From: a virus
Direction: 5' to 3' (one strand)
Length of the DNA stretch: 20,101 nt
IMG/VR virus record: IMGVR_UViG_3300020450_000132
Location: 1-20,101 of that record
Shown here: positions 6,235 through 13,438 of the stretch, piece after piece
Layout of the letters: every line of letters starts with the position of its first letter
How positions within the stretch are numbered: position 1 is the stretch's first letter
Notes under the pieces: generated by a model
The model's input: the letters and a program-made list of their open reading frames with translations, nothing else
What the model was told of the DNA's origin: nothing
Databases searched by the model: none
Program-made: the position numbers and the translations under genes

Positions 6235-6861
6235 TTGAGCAATAGATTCGATAGAACAAATTATCCGACTGCTGAACCTGCAAAACTTGTTGCTGGTGAT
6301 AGATTTACATGGCGAAGAGATGATCTTGCTAATGATTATGCAGTTGGTGCGTTTGCATTAAGCTATGAGTTTCACTCCGATGCAGGTGGTGGCGGAAGTA
6401 AGAAGTTTACTATTGCTGCAACTGAAGCAGATAGCACCTACTACATAGAGGTTGGTTCATCAACCACAGCAAGTTATACTCCTGGTGATTATATCTGGGA
6501 AGCTTATGTAACAAGAAGCTCTGACTCAGAACGCATTATGGTAGACTCTGGTAGAACAGAGATTACCACCAATCTTGCTAACACAAACGCTGATCTTAGA
6601 AGTCATGCAAAGAAAGTGCTTGACGCAATAGAAAGCGTTTTAGAGGGCAGAGCAACAATTGATCAAGCGTCCATGTCGATTGCAGGCAGATCACTCTCAA
6701 GAACTCCAATACCTGATTTGATGCAGTTGCGAGATAGGTATAAAGCCGAATATCTTAAAGAAATTAAATTAGCTAGAATCAGAAACAAGCAAGGATCAGG
6801 CAATACTATAAAAGTTAAGTTTGGTCAGAATACAACAATTAACCCAACAGATTACACATAA
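6235..6861 (+). CDS. Head-tail joining type protein with N-terminal beta domain, TTG start
   Basis: The protein (about 208 residues) lies directly before the portal gene, the slot of lambda gpW. Residues 1-115 are rich in beta strands and glycine (AFALSYEFHSDAGGGGSKK, YTPGDYIWEAYVTR) and look like a small beta-sandwich. Residues 120-208 are helical: DAIESVLEGRATIDQASMSI, RTPIPDLMQLRDRYKAEY, then a basic tail ending in a short strand region. That C-terminal part resembles gpW-like connector proteins. No ATG is available. TTG at 6235 lies 6 bases after GAGGA (6224-6228) and is preferred over TTG at 6232, which is too close. The ATG of the portal gene overlaps the stop by one base. The role is inferred from position and fold pattern. 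Confidence 0.66.
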   Translation: MSNRFDRTNYPTAEPAKLVAGDRFTWRRDDLANDYAVGAFALSYEFHSDAGGGGSKKFTIAATEADSTYYIEVGSSTTASYTPGDYIWEAYVTRSSDSERIMVDSGRTEITTNLANTNADLRSHAKKVLDAIESVLEGRATIDQASMSIAGRSLSRTPIPDLMQLRDRYKAEYLKEIKLARIRNKQGSGNTIKVKFGQNTTINPTDYT

Positions 6862-8354
6862 TGGCTTGGTACGATAATTTATTAGGCAATAACAAAAAGA
6901 AAGTTAAGAAAAGAACTTTTAAAAGAAGTTATCAAGGTGCAAATACAGGGAGACTATTTGCAGACTTTCTAACAAGCTCTACAAGTGCCGATGCAGAAGT
7001 CAAAGACAACCTTAGAATCTTAAGAGATAGAGGTCGAGAGTTAGCACGCAATGATGCATATATCTCAAGATACTTAAATTTGATGGTATCTAATGTCATT
7101 GGCAAGCAAGGCGTAAGAGTAAGCTCCAAATCGTACAATGATGATAGATCGTTGGACATTGGAGCTAACCTGCTGATCGAAAGAGGTTGGAAAGAATGGT
7201 CACAACTTGGCAACTGCACTCTTAATGGCAGGCTTTCATTTTTAGATTGTCAAAAAATATTTATAGAAACTCTATTAAGAGATGGAGAAGTACTAATTCG
7301 TAAAGTAAAAACTACCGATTCGCCTTTTGGTTTTCAAATACAATTTTTAGAAGCAGATCATTTAGACGAGCAAAAAAATGACAGCACTTTGCCAAATGGT
7401 AGAAGTATCAAGATGGGTGTCGAGGTTGACAGAAATGATAAACCTATTGCTTATCATTTATTTAAAAAACATCCTTATAGCAATACCTACCCAAAACCTG
7501 CGCAAGAATATATAAGAGTGCCTGCTGAAGAAATAATACACGCATATTTACCAAACAGAGCAGAACAAACAAGAGGTGTATCTTTTATTGCACCTGTAAT
7601 GGCAAATGTAAAACAATTAAACGCATACCTTGAAGCAGAGATAGTAGCTGCAAGAGTAGGAGCATCTAAACAAGGCTTCTTTATTTCTCCAGACGGAGAT
7701 GGGTACGTGGGAGATGGCGATTATGAAGATACTTTTAATCCTACAATGACTGCTCAAGCAGGTGTATTTGAACAATTGCCAGCAGGCATGGATTTTAAAG
7801 CTTTTGATCCATCTCATCCTAATTCTGCTTTTGATTCTTTTACAACTAGCGTATTAAGAAGTATCGCAAGCGGTTTAAATATTTCTTATCACAGCTTAAG
7901 TAACGACTTAACATCTGTTAATTATTCAAGCATTAGACAAGGAGCTTTAGAAGATAGAAGCAACTATCAAATTATGCAGCAATTTATAATTGAGCATTTT
8001 GTTGATCCTATATTTAAAGCTTGGCTTGAAATGACAATATCGACAGGTTACATAAATTTACCGATGGGTAAGTTTGATAAGTTTGCTAGAGGTATAACTT
8101 ATATACCTAGATCTTTTGCACACATTGATCCATTAAAAGAAATGCAAGCAAATGTAATAGGGTTGCAGAATGGCACAATAACTTATAGTGATATTACATC
8201 AACTTTTGGTAGAGATGTAGAAGAACTTTTTGAACAACATCAAAAAGAATTAGAGCTAGCAAAACAATACGACATAGAGTTAGCGTATCAACCCTTTGGT
8301 ACTAAACTACCAGTTGAAGCAAAAATACTAGGTGGAGACGATGAAGATGCCTAG
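6861..8354 (+). CDS. Portal protein, lambda gpB-like family
   Basis: The 497-residue protein has the features of the lambda-type portal family. An N-terminal region around residues 48-75 (DNLRILRDRGRELARNDAYISRY) is followed by VIGKQGVRVSSKS. Then come CTLNGRLSF and the ETLLRDGEVLIRK motif, IQFLEADHLD, IPAEEIIHAY-like VPAEEIIHAYLPNRAEQTRGVSF, and the helical SGLNISYHSLSNDLTSVNYSSIRQG stretch. This order, and the length of about 500 residues, are as expected. A dodecamer of this protein forms the vertex channel through which TerL pumps DNA and on which the connector assembles. The gene sits between the joining protein and the protease-capsid frame, which its last codons overlap (GGTGGAG within them is that gene's ribosome site). 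Confidence 0.93.
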   Translation: MAWYDNLLGNNKKKVKKRTFKRSYQGANTGRLFADFLTSSTSADAEVKDNLRILRDRGRELARNDAYISRYLNLMVSNVIGKQGVRVSSKSYNDDRSLDIGANLLIERGWKEWSQLGNCTLNGRLSFLDCQKIFIETLLRDGEVLIRKVKTTDSPFGFQIQFLEADHLDEQKNDSTLPNGRSIKMGVEVDRNDKPIAYHLFKKHPYSNTYPKPAQEYIRVPAEEIIHAYLPNRAEQTRGVSFIAPVMANVKQLNAYLEAEIVAARVGASKQGFFISPDGDGYVGDGDYEDTFNPTMTAQAGVFEQLPAGMDFKAFDPSHPNSAFDSFTTSVLRSIASGLNISYHSLSNDLTSVNYSSIRQGALEDRSNYQIMQQFIIEHFVDPIFKAWLEMTISTGYINLPMGKFDKFARGITYIPRSFAHIDPLKEMQANVIGLQNGTITYSDITSTFGRDVEELFEQHQKELELAKQYDIELAYQPFGTKLPVEAKILGGDDEDA

Positions 8355-11295
8355 ACCAAATGAGGGCATGAAAGCCGAAGCACGAAAGGGTATAGATTGG
8401 CGTGCCGAATTTGGTAGAGGCGGAACTAGGGTTGGAGCTACTAGAGCAAGACAAATTGTTAATGGTGAGAACTTATCAGATGATACTGTTAAGAGAATGT
8501 TTAGCTTTTTCTCAAGACATGAGGTAGATAAACAAGCAGAAGGTTTTAGACCTGGTGAAGATGGCTACCCTTCTAACGGTAGGATAGCATGGGCGTTATG
8601 GGGTGGAGATGCAGGATTTAGTTGGTCAAAGAGGTTTGTTGAAAAAATGAAAAATGAAAAGGGTATTGTTAGTGTGAGAAACGAGACTATTGAGTATAAA
8701 GTTATAATTAAAAAAGGTGAAAACAAATATGGTGAAGGGAACAAGTTTTATTTAGATGGCGAGTTATCACCAAGTTTAATGTTAGAGATTGGCAACACCT
8801 ACGTATTTGATATATCAGATCAATCCAATAAAACACATGGATTGCGTTTCTCAACAACAGAAGATGGTATCCACAATGATGGTCAAGAGTATAAAACAAA
8901 TGTAAAAGTTGTTGGCAAAGCTGGCGAAGCAGATTCGAGTATAAGTATTGAGATTGATGTTGATACTCCAGACCTATATTATTATTGTATTAATCACGCA
9001 GGCATGGGTAATAAGATAATGATAAAAGATAATGAAGAAAGAAGCGTGAGAGGCACAGAAGAAACCTTGCGAGAAAAAGCAAGAGAGCATAACAAAGAAG
9101 TTGGCGATAACCCATCTAAAAGAACAAGTTATGCAACCTTACAAAAAGTTTACAACAGAGGAATCGGTGCTTTTAAAACATCGCCTCAAAGCGTACGTCC
9201 CACAGTTAAGTCAAAAGAACAATGGGCGATGGCAAGAGTAAATAATTTTTTGCGTGTTCTAAGAACAGGCAGATTTAAGTCAGGAAAGCATGATACTGAT
9301 TTGCTTCCTGCATCACATCCTTTATCAAGTAAAAATAAAGAGGAGAAATCTATGAATGATAAAGACGATAGACATATCCTCAATGTTGCGGAAACAGGCG
9401 AAAAAGTTGTTGTCGAGTTTGCAAAGCACCTTGAGGATGGACAAGAAGGCGAAGAGGTGGAAATGCCTCAAGAAGCACGTCCATATCATTATGGCGATGA
9501 TGATGAAGATGAAAAAAATAGAAATGTAGTTGACTTAAAAGTTGAATACAGAACTATTGATTTATCAAGATCGGAATTTGTCGATGAAGAAAATAGACGT
9601 GTAAGGATTGGTGTTTCTAGTGAAGAGCCAGTTGAAAGAAGTTTTGGAATGGAAGTTCTAGGACATTCACCAGAAGAAATAAACATGGAGTTTATGCAAT
9701 CTGGACGAGCGCCATTGCTACTTGATCATAAGATGGATCAGGTAATTGGTGTTGTTGAAGAATTTAAACTTGATCAGGCAGCGCAAAGAACTGTTGCTGT
9801 GGTCAGATTTGGTCGATCTGATCTTGCTGAAGAAGTATTTAGAGATGTGCTTGATGGCATACGCATGAATATTAGCGTTGGCTATCGAGTAGATAAATTA
9901 ACCAGAATGAAAGAAAAAGACGAAAACTACTACAGAGCAAGCTGGACACCTTTAGAGGTATCCTCTGTTGCTGTGCCAGCAGATTCTAGTCGTAAAGTCG
10001 GTGTCGGACGTTCTAAAGAAATTGCTGAAAAAGCAAGGATAGAAATAATGTCAGAAGAAAAGAAAGAAATTAATCTTGATGATGTTAGATCAGAAAGTGC
10101 TGAAGCTGCTAAAAAAGAATTTGCAAGAAACTCAAAAGAGATTCTTGATTTAGCTGTTAAGCACAATAAAAGAGATTTAGCACACCAAGCTATATCTGAA
10201 GGCAAATCTGTTGAAGAATTTAGAGGTCTATTATTAGATAACATATCTAATGATGTGCCTTTAGAAACTCCAAAAGATATTGGTCTTACAGAGAAAGAAA
10301 CTAAAAGATTTAGCATAATGAGAGCTATTAATGCGATGGCTAATCCTACAGATAGGAAAGCTCAAGAAAATGCTAAGTTTGAATTTGAAGCTTCAGAAGC
10401 AGCACAAAGAGAGTATGGTCAAACTGCTCAAGGTATTATGTTGCCAGATGAAGTTTTAAGAAATTGGAATCAGAGAGATTTATCTGCTGGAAGTGATGGA
10501 GACCTAATCGGTCAAGATTACAGAGCAGGTGATTTCATTGATGTACTAAGAAATAACTCTGCTGTTATGCCATTAGCAACTATGCTAAATGGTCTTACAG
10601 GCGATGTTAAGATACCAAAGAAAACTGCTGCTGCATCTGCTGCTTTTATTAGTTCAGAAGGTGGCGCTGCTGGTGAATCAGAGTTAACAGTTGGCAATGT
10701 AAGTATGTCTCCTAAGTCATTAGGTGCGTTTACAGACATTACAAGACAACTTATGATTCAATCATCTTTGGACGTAGAAAATCTTGTTAGAAACGATCTA
10801 GCTGCTTCAATGGCTATTGCTATTGATGATGCTGCATTAGAGGGATCAGGAAGTTCAGGTAATCCAACAGGTATTACTAACACTTCAGGAATTAACACAG
10901 TATCACTTTCAAGTGCTGCTGCGCCTACTTTTGCAGAAATGGTAGCAATGGAAACAGCAGTCAGAGTGGATAACGCACTACTAGGCGATTTAGCTTACAT
11001 AGTACATCCATCTAACTATGGCACATTGAAAACTACTGAGAAAGCAACTAACACAGCACAATTTGTTGCTGAAAACGATCAGATCAATGGCTATAGTGCT
11101 GTTGTTTCTCCACAGTTAACAGCTAACAATTATGTTTTTGGTAACTTTAACGACCTGCTTATAGGTATGTTTGGAGGCCTTGACCTAGTTGTTGATCCTT
11201 TTTCTCAGTCAACTACTGGTACTGTGAGAATAGTCGCTTTACAATCAGTTGATGTCGCTGTGAGACATGCAGTTTCATTCTGCGCTGGTTCATAA
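8347..11295 (+). CDS. Multidomain prohead protease-major capsid fusion with cupredoxin-like domain
   Basis: One uninterrupted frame of 982 codons. Residues 3-100 (RGGTRVGATRARQI, RHEVDKQAEGF, RIAWALWGGDAG) form a domain recurrent in phage head-region proteins. Residues 118-223 form a cupredoxin-like domain with possible type-1 copper ligands His164, Cys214, His217, Met220 (YYYCINHAGMG). Residues 237-328 (YATLQKVYNRGIGAF, DLLPASHPLSS) form another recurrent phage domain. Residues 336-560 are an HK97-type (U35) prohead protease with catalytic-type His461 (LLLDHK) and Ser510 (NISVGY). Residues 568-982 are an HK97-fold major capsid protein with a helical scaffold-like start (EFARNSKEILDLAVKH) and GNPTGI. 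The protease would trim the scaffold part during maturation. I chose ATG 8347 because GGTGGAG lies 9 bases upstream; ATG 8341 and GTG 8332 are alternatives. Internal starts at 9352 and 10048 have good ribosome sites. Confidence 0.9.
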   Translation: MPRPNEGMKAEARKGIDWRAEFGRGGTRVGATRARQIVNGENLSDDTVKRMFSFFSRHEVDKQAEGFRPGEDGYPSNGRIAWALWGGDAGFSWSKRFVEKMKNEKGIVSVRNETIEYKVIIKKGENKYGEGNKFYLDGELSPSLMLEIGNTYVFDISDQSNKTHGLRFSTTEDGIHNDGQEYKTNVKVVGKAGEADSSISIEIDVDTPDLYYYCINHAGMGNKIMIKDNEERSVRGTEETLREKAREHNKEVGDNPSKRTSYATLQKVYNRGIGAFKTSPQSVRPTVKSKEQWAMARVNNFLRVLRTGRFKSGKHDTDLLPASHPLSSKNKEEKSMNDKDDRHILNVAETGEKVVVEFAKHLEDGQEGEEVEMPQEARPYHYGDDDEDEKNRNVVDLKVEYRTIDLSRSEFVDEENRRVRIGVSSEEPVERSFGMEVLGHSPEEINMEFMQSGRAPLLLDHKMDQVIGVVEEFKLDQAAQRTVAVVRFGRSDLAEEVFRDVLDGIRMNISVGYRVDKLTRMKEKDENYYRASWTPLEVSSVAVPADSSRKVGVGRSKEIAEKARIEIMSEEKKEINLDDVRSESAEAAKKEFARNSKEILDLAVKHNKRDLAHQAISEGKSVEEFRGLLLDNISNDVPLETPKDIGLTEKETKRFSIMRAINAMANPTDRKAQENAKFEFEASEAAQREYGQTAQGIMLPDEVLRNWNQRDLSAGSDGDLIGQDYRAGDFIDVLRNNSAVMPLATMLNGLTGDVKIPKKTAAASAAFISSEGGAAGESELTVGNVSMSPKSLGAFTDITRQLMIQSSLDVENLVRNDLAASMAIAIDDAALEGSGSSGNPTGITNTSGINTVSLSSAAAPTFAEMVAMETAVRVDNALLGDLAYIVHPSNYGTLKTTEKATNTAQFVAENDQINGYSAVVSPQLTANNYVFGNFNDLLIGMFGGLDLVVDPFSQSTTGTVRIVALQSVDVAVRHAVSFCAGS
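9341..9354 (+). promoter_or_regulatory. Internal ribosome binding site and start for protease-capsid product
   Basis: AGGAG at 9341-9345 (within AAAGAGGAG) is 6 bases from an in-frame ATG at 9352. The site falls exactly between the N-terminal extension and the protease domain. It would start MNDKDDRHILN and give a 647-residue protease-capsid protein without the cupredoxin and flanking domains. Confidence 0.62.
10036..10050 (+). promoter_or_regulatory. Internal ribosome binding site and start for major capsid protein
   Basis: AGGA at 10036-10039 is 8 bases before an in-frame ATG at 10048. Translation would begin MSEEKKEINLDD and yield a 415-residue capsid precursor with a normal HK97-type helical scaffold segment, the length expected for a stand-alone capsid gene. 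The site lies at the boundary of protease and capsid. Confidence 0.6.
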
Positions 11296-11313
11296 TTGAG
11301 TGGTTTTAACGAC

Positions 11314-11343
11314 TAAAAAAATGGGTGGCGCTATTGCCACCCA
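11314..11343 (-). terminator. Hairpin with A-tract, reads as an intrinsic terminator on the minus strand
   Basis: TGGGTGGC (11322-11329) and GCCACCCA (11336-11343) form a perfect 8-bp stem with a 6-base loop. An A run (11315-11321) lies on the left. On the minus strand the order is stem then T run, a canonical intrinsic terminator. On the plus strand the right flank (ACTTAATAAAG) has no U run, so any effect there would be partial, such as attenuation or mRNA protection just after the capsid gene. Confidence 0.55.
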
Positions 11344-11362
11344 ACTTAATAAAGGTGAATAT

Positions 11363-11572
11363 ATGAAATATTTAATATTAACTGACACAGTTGCAAACAA
11401 AGAAAAGGTCAAAGCAGGCGATGTGGTTGAACTTCCTATTGATGAAGGTAGATCATTAGTTGGCTATGGCAAAGCTGAAGAGTATAAGGGCAAAGCTAAA
11501 AAAGAAACCAATAGAAGCGTAGGACTTGAAGAGTCTGATGCTCCAAAGCCAAAGAAAAGAACTAAGAAGTAA
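11363..11572 (+). CDS. Small lysine-rich phage protein after capsid gene (69 aa)
   Basis: The ATG at 11363 follows a good AAAGGTGA site and starts MKYLILTDTVANKEKVKAG. The protein has a short beta-type N-terminal region (VKAGDVVELPIDEGRSLVGYGKAEE) and a lysine-rich tail ending KPKKRTKK. Small proteins of this kind, with an AGDVVEL strand and a basic tail, are common between the capsid and connector genes of siphoviruses. Their role is not established; a capsid accessory or assembly role is a guess. A longer frame from 11300 is possible but its start lies within the hairpin region and has no ribosome site. The stop overlaps the next start (TAATG). Confidence 0.7.
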   Translation: MKYLILTDTVANKEKVKAGDVVELPIDEGRSLVGYGKAEEYKGKAKKETNRSVGLEESDAPKPKKRTKK

Positions 11573-11919
11573 TGGCTCTTGAGTTTGATAGGGATTTTAA
11601 TGGCTATCTTGATGCAGATTTAGGTCATGGTATGACTGTTACCTATACTCCTCAAGGTGGCTCTGGATCATCTATCAATATTGTCTTGGAGCAAGAATAT
11701 TTTGGTATTGATGTTGGTACTGTAGATGTTGAGGGTTTTCAACCAATAGCATTTTGCAAAACAACTGATGTACCTAGTGTTGCTCATGGCGATACTATAG
11801 TTGCTCCTGCATATAAAAATCTTGATGGCACTACCATCAAGGCAGGTGCTACCTATAAAGTTATAAATGTGCAACCTAACAATACTGGAATAACGCAACT
11901 TATTCTTCAGGAGCAGTAA
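11572..11919 (+). CDS. Head-tail connector, lambda FII-like
   Basis: The 115-residue protein is mostly beta. After an N-terminal helix-like part (EFDRDFNGYLDADLGHGMTV) it reads FGIDVGTVDVEGFQPIAFCKT, VAHGDTIVAPAYKNLDG, then a C-terminal TYKVINVQPNNTGITQLILQEQ. The central pattern (a strand with the parameter checked, then GDTI, then a late strand with the binding property and an ending leucine-rich strand) is that of lambda gpFII/HK97 gp7-type connectors. Position before the U-like gene is the same as in lambda. It would sit between portal assembly and tail, forming part of the joining ring. The family call rests on pattern and gene order. Confidence 0.66.
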   Translation: MALEFDRDFNGYLDADLGHGMTVTYTPQGGSGSSINIVLEQEYFGIDVGTVDVEGFQPIAFCKTTDVPSVAHGDTIVAPAYKNLDGTTIKAGATYKVINVQPNNTGITQLILQEQ

Positions 11920-12365
11920 TGGCAAACCATGTGCGCCAGCAAATTCGTGAGAGAGTAGGTACTGTTTTAACAGGTCTTACTACTACAGCTTCTAGAGTCT
12001 TTGAAAGCAGAGTTTATGCTTTGCAAGATAATGAGCTTCCTGCTTTAATTATTTATTCAAAATCAGAAACTTCAGAACCCTTAGTAATGCACACCGATAG
12101 AGTAACAGAACGTGAATTATCTTTAATTGTTGAGTGTTATGCAAAGGCAAATTCTAATTTTGATGATACTATTGATACAATATGCAAGGAGGTTGAAGAA
12201 GCTATAGCTGCTGATACTACTCTAAATAATTTGGCTAAAGATGTTTACATAGAGTCAACAGAAATAGAGTTCAATGCAGAAGGCGAAAGTCCTGTTGGTT
12301 ATGCAACTTTGACATTTTTAACAACTTACCATGTTAAGGAAACTAATCCTGACGTGGCAGTTTAG
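11919..12365 (+). CDS. Tail terminator, lambda gpU-like
   Basis: The 148-residue protein begins with a helix (VRQQIRERVGTVLTGLTTT) and a strand-rich core, then RELSLIVECYAKANSNFDD and a helix (TICKEVEEAIAADTTLNN). It ends with a strand series (VYIESTEIEF, GYATLTFLTTYHVKE). This alpha/beta order and the ELxLIVECYAKA block are typical of gpU-type tail terminators, which cap the tail tube and stop its growth at the tape-measure length. AGGAG (about 11909-11913) is a good ribosome site. Its position between the connector and tail tube genes agrees with this assignment. The stop overlaps neither neighbour. Confidence 0.76.
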   Translation: MANHVRQQIRERVGTVLTGLTTTASRVFESRVYALQDNELPALIIYSKSETSEPLVMHTDRVTERELSLIVECYAKANSNFDDTIDTICKEVEEAIAADTTLNNLAKDVYIESTEIEFNAEGESPVGYATLTFLTTYHVKETNPDVAV

Positions 12366-12376
12366 CGAGGAAAATT

Positions 12377-12523
12377 ATGAAATTAGTTAGTCCAAATGGC
12401 AAAACTATTATAGATGCACAACCTGATAGTGTTGAGTATCTAAAAAGTAAGGGTTGGAAAGAAGAAGCAACCCCATCGAAAGATAAAGTTAAATCTTCTT
12501 CTAAAACTAAAAACGAGGAATAA
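12377..12523 (+). CDS. Small phage protein with KGW motif (48 aa)
   Basis: A 48-codon frame preceded by GCGAGG. The protein reads MKLVSPNGKTIIDAQPDSV, then EYLKSKGWKEEA, followed by a lysine/serine-rich tail. Short phage proteins with a GKT...V..LKSKGW pattern are frequent in tail regions of phages with low G+C; I know no function. It fills the space between the terminator and the tail tube gene, whose GAGG ribosome site lies in its last codons, so it is likely translated with them. Confidence 0.7.
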   Translation: MKLVSPNGKTIIDAQPDSVEYLKSKGWKEEATPSKDKVKSSSKTKNEE

Positions 12524-12525
12524 TT

Positions 12526-12915
12526 ATGGCAACTTTTTTAGGCAAAGGCGGAACTGTCCAGGTTGGATCAAACGCTATCGCTGAAATCAGGAGTTACAGT
12601 ATTGATGAAAATATTGACGTAGTTGAAGATACATCTATGGGTGATGCAGCAAAAAGCTACATAGCTTCTATAAAAGACTTTAGTGGATCAGTTGATGTAC
12701 TTTACGATGATACTGATACGAATGGACAGACAGCTTTATCTGTCGGTTCATCTGTGACACTTAACTTTGCTCCTGAAGGAACAGGAAGTGGTGCTGTTAA
12801 ATTGACTGGTACAGCAATTGTTACAGGTAAATCTGTTACTGCTACACATGATGGTCTTGTAGAATCATCTATTAGTGTACAAGGTACTGGCGGCTTAACT
12901 ACTACTACTTATTAA
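12526..12915 (+). CDS. Major tail tube protein
   Basis: The 129-residue protein is beta-rich with small residues. It has FLGKGGTVQVGSNAIAEIRS at the start, then SIDENIDVVEDTSMGDAAKSY (a common tail tube loop motif), then DFSGSVDVLYDDTDTNG and FAPEG, and a C-terminal GLVESSISVQGTGGL. This pattern is characteristic of phage tail tube proteins that stack in hexameric rings around the tape measure. The length is short, as in many siphoviruses that lack the extra immunoglobulin-like domain. GAGGAA sits upstream of the ATG. The next gene starts 2 bases after the stop. Confidence 0.85.
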   Translation: MATFLGKGGTVQVGSNAIAEIRSYSIDENIDVVEDTSMGDAAKSYIASIKDFSGSVDVLYDDTDTNGQTALSVGSSVTLNFAPEGTGSGAVKLTGTAIVTGKSVTATHDGLVESSISVQGTGGLTTTTY

Positions 12916-12917
12916 TT

Positions 12918-13256
12918 ATGTCAGCAATAGATAACGCAACAAGGCATTTTGATAGCATTGATACAAAAATTATAGAAGTCCCTGAATGGGGTGAGGATGC
13001 AGATAATCCGTTAAAGATTTACTGTAAACCGATTACTCTTTCAGAGACTTCTAAGTTTATGAAGCTAGCAAAAGATGATGAAATACAATTGCTTGCTTAT
13101 GTATTAATTTACAAGGCTTTAGATGCAGATGGAGAAAAGTTATTTAACATTGCTGATAGAAGCGCTTTTTTAGATAGAGTTGATAGAAGCGTTTTAATAA
13201 GAGTCGCTTCCGAAATTATGGGTAACATAGACCAGGAAGAAATTAAAAAAAAGTAA
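12918..13256 (+). CDS. Tail assembly chaperone G-type, with -1 frameshift into T
   Basis: The 112-residue product has a KIIEVPEWGEDADNPLKIY beta start, a helical middle (SETSKFMKLAKDDEIQLLAYVLIYKALDADG) and SAFLDRVDRSVLIRVASEIMGN, which is typical of tail assembly chaperones. It ends in three lysine codons and a stop. It and its longer T-containing form would coat the tape measure protein before tube polymerisation, as lambda G and GT do. The A AAA AAG slip site directly before the TAA stop connects it to the T part. It has no clear ribosome site and is probably coupled to the tail tube gene. Confidence 0.82.
   Translation: MSAIDNATRHFDSIDTKIIEVPEWGEDADNPLKIYCKPITLSETSKFMKLAKDDEIQLLAYVLIYKALDADGEKLFNIADRSAFLDRVDRSVLIRVASEIMGNIDQEEIKKK
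13234..13256 (+). promoter_or_regulatory. -1 programmed frameshift site, dnaX-like
   Basis: The heptamer A AAA AAG spans 13247-13253 in the zero frame, directly followed by the TAA stop of G (13254-13256). AGGA at 13234-13237 lies 9 bases upstream, close to the arrangement of the Shine-Dalgarno-like stimulator before the same heptamer in E. coli dnaX. A -1 slip continues as GTA ATT GAA, in the T frame. I did not detect a definite downstream stem-loop. Confidence 0.8.
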
Positions 13257-13438
13257 TTGAAGATAAGCAACTACAAATAAAATTTGTTTTAGCTGAAAAA
13301 TTACATAAAACTCTAGCTGAAATAGAAGAAATGACTTTAGAGGAATTTCATGGGTGGATGGCTTATCTTGAGATACAGAACGAGGAAAGGGAAAAGCAAC
13401 TAAGTGAACAAAAAAATAAAATTAAGGGAATTCAATAA
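13253..13438 (+). CDS. T extension of GT tail chaperone (61 aa, translated by -1 frameshift)
   Basis: In the -1 frame the code runs 61 residues (VIEDKQLQIKF..., then LAEIEEMTLEEFHGWMAYLEI) to TAA at 13436-13438. The EEFHGWMAYLEI motif is the EFxxWxAYxxI pattern of T-type chaperone C-terminal parts, and there is no ATG or ribosome site to start it alone. The full GT product would be 173 residues. The stop overlaps the tape measure ATG (TAATG). The segment therefore makes sense only as a frameshift product. Confidence 0.8.
   Translation, partial: VIEDKQLQIKFVLAEKLHKTLAEIEEMTLEEFHGWMAYLEIQNEEREKQLSEQKNKIKGIQ

Noticed and set aside
9930-10316. Minus-strand frame of 128 codons in the protease-capsid region
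   Set aside because: It lies wholly opposite conserved protease/capsid code, has low-complexity hydrophobic content and no recognisable motif.
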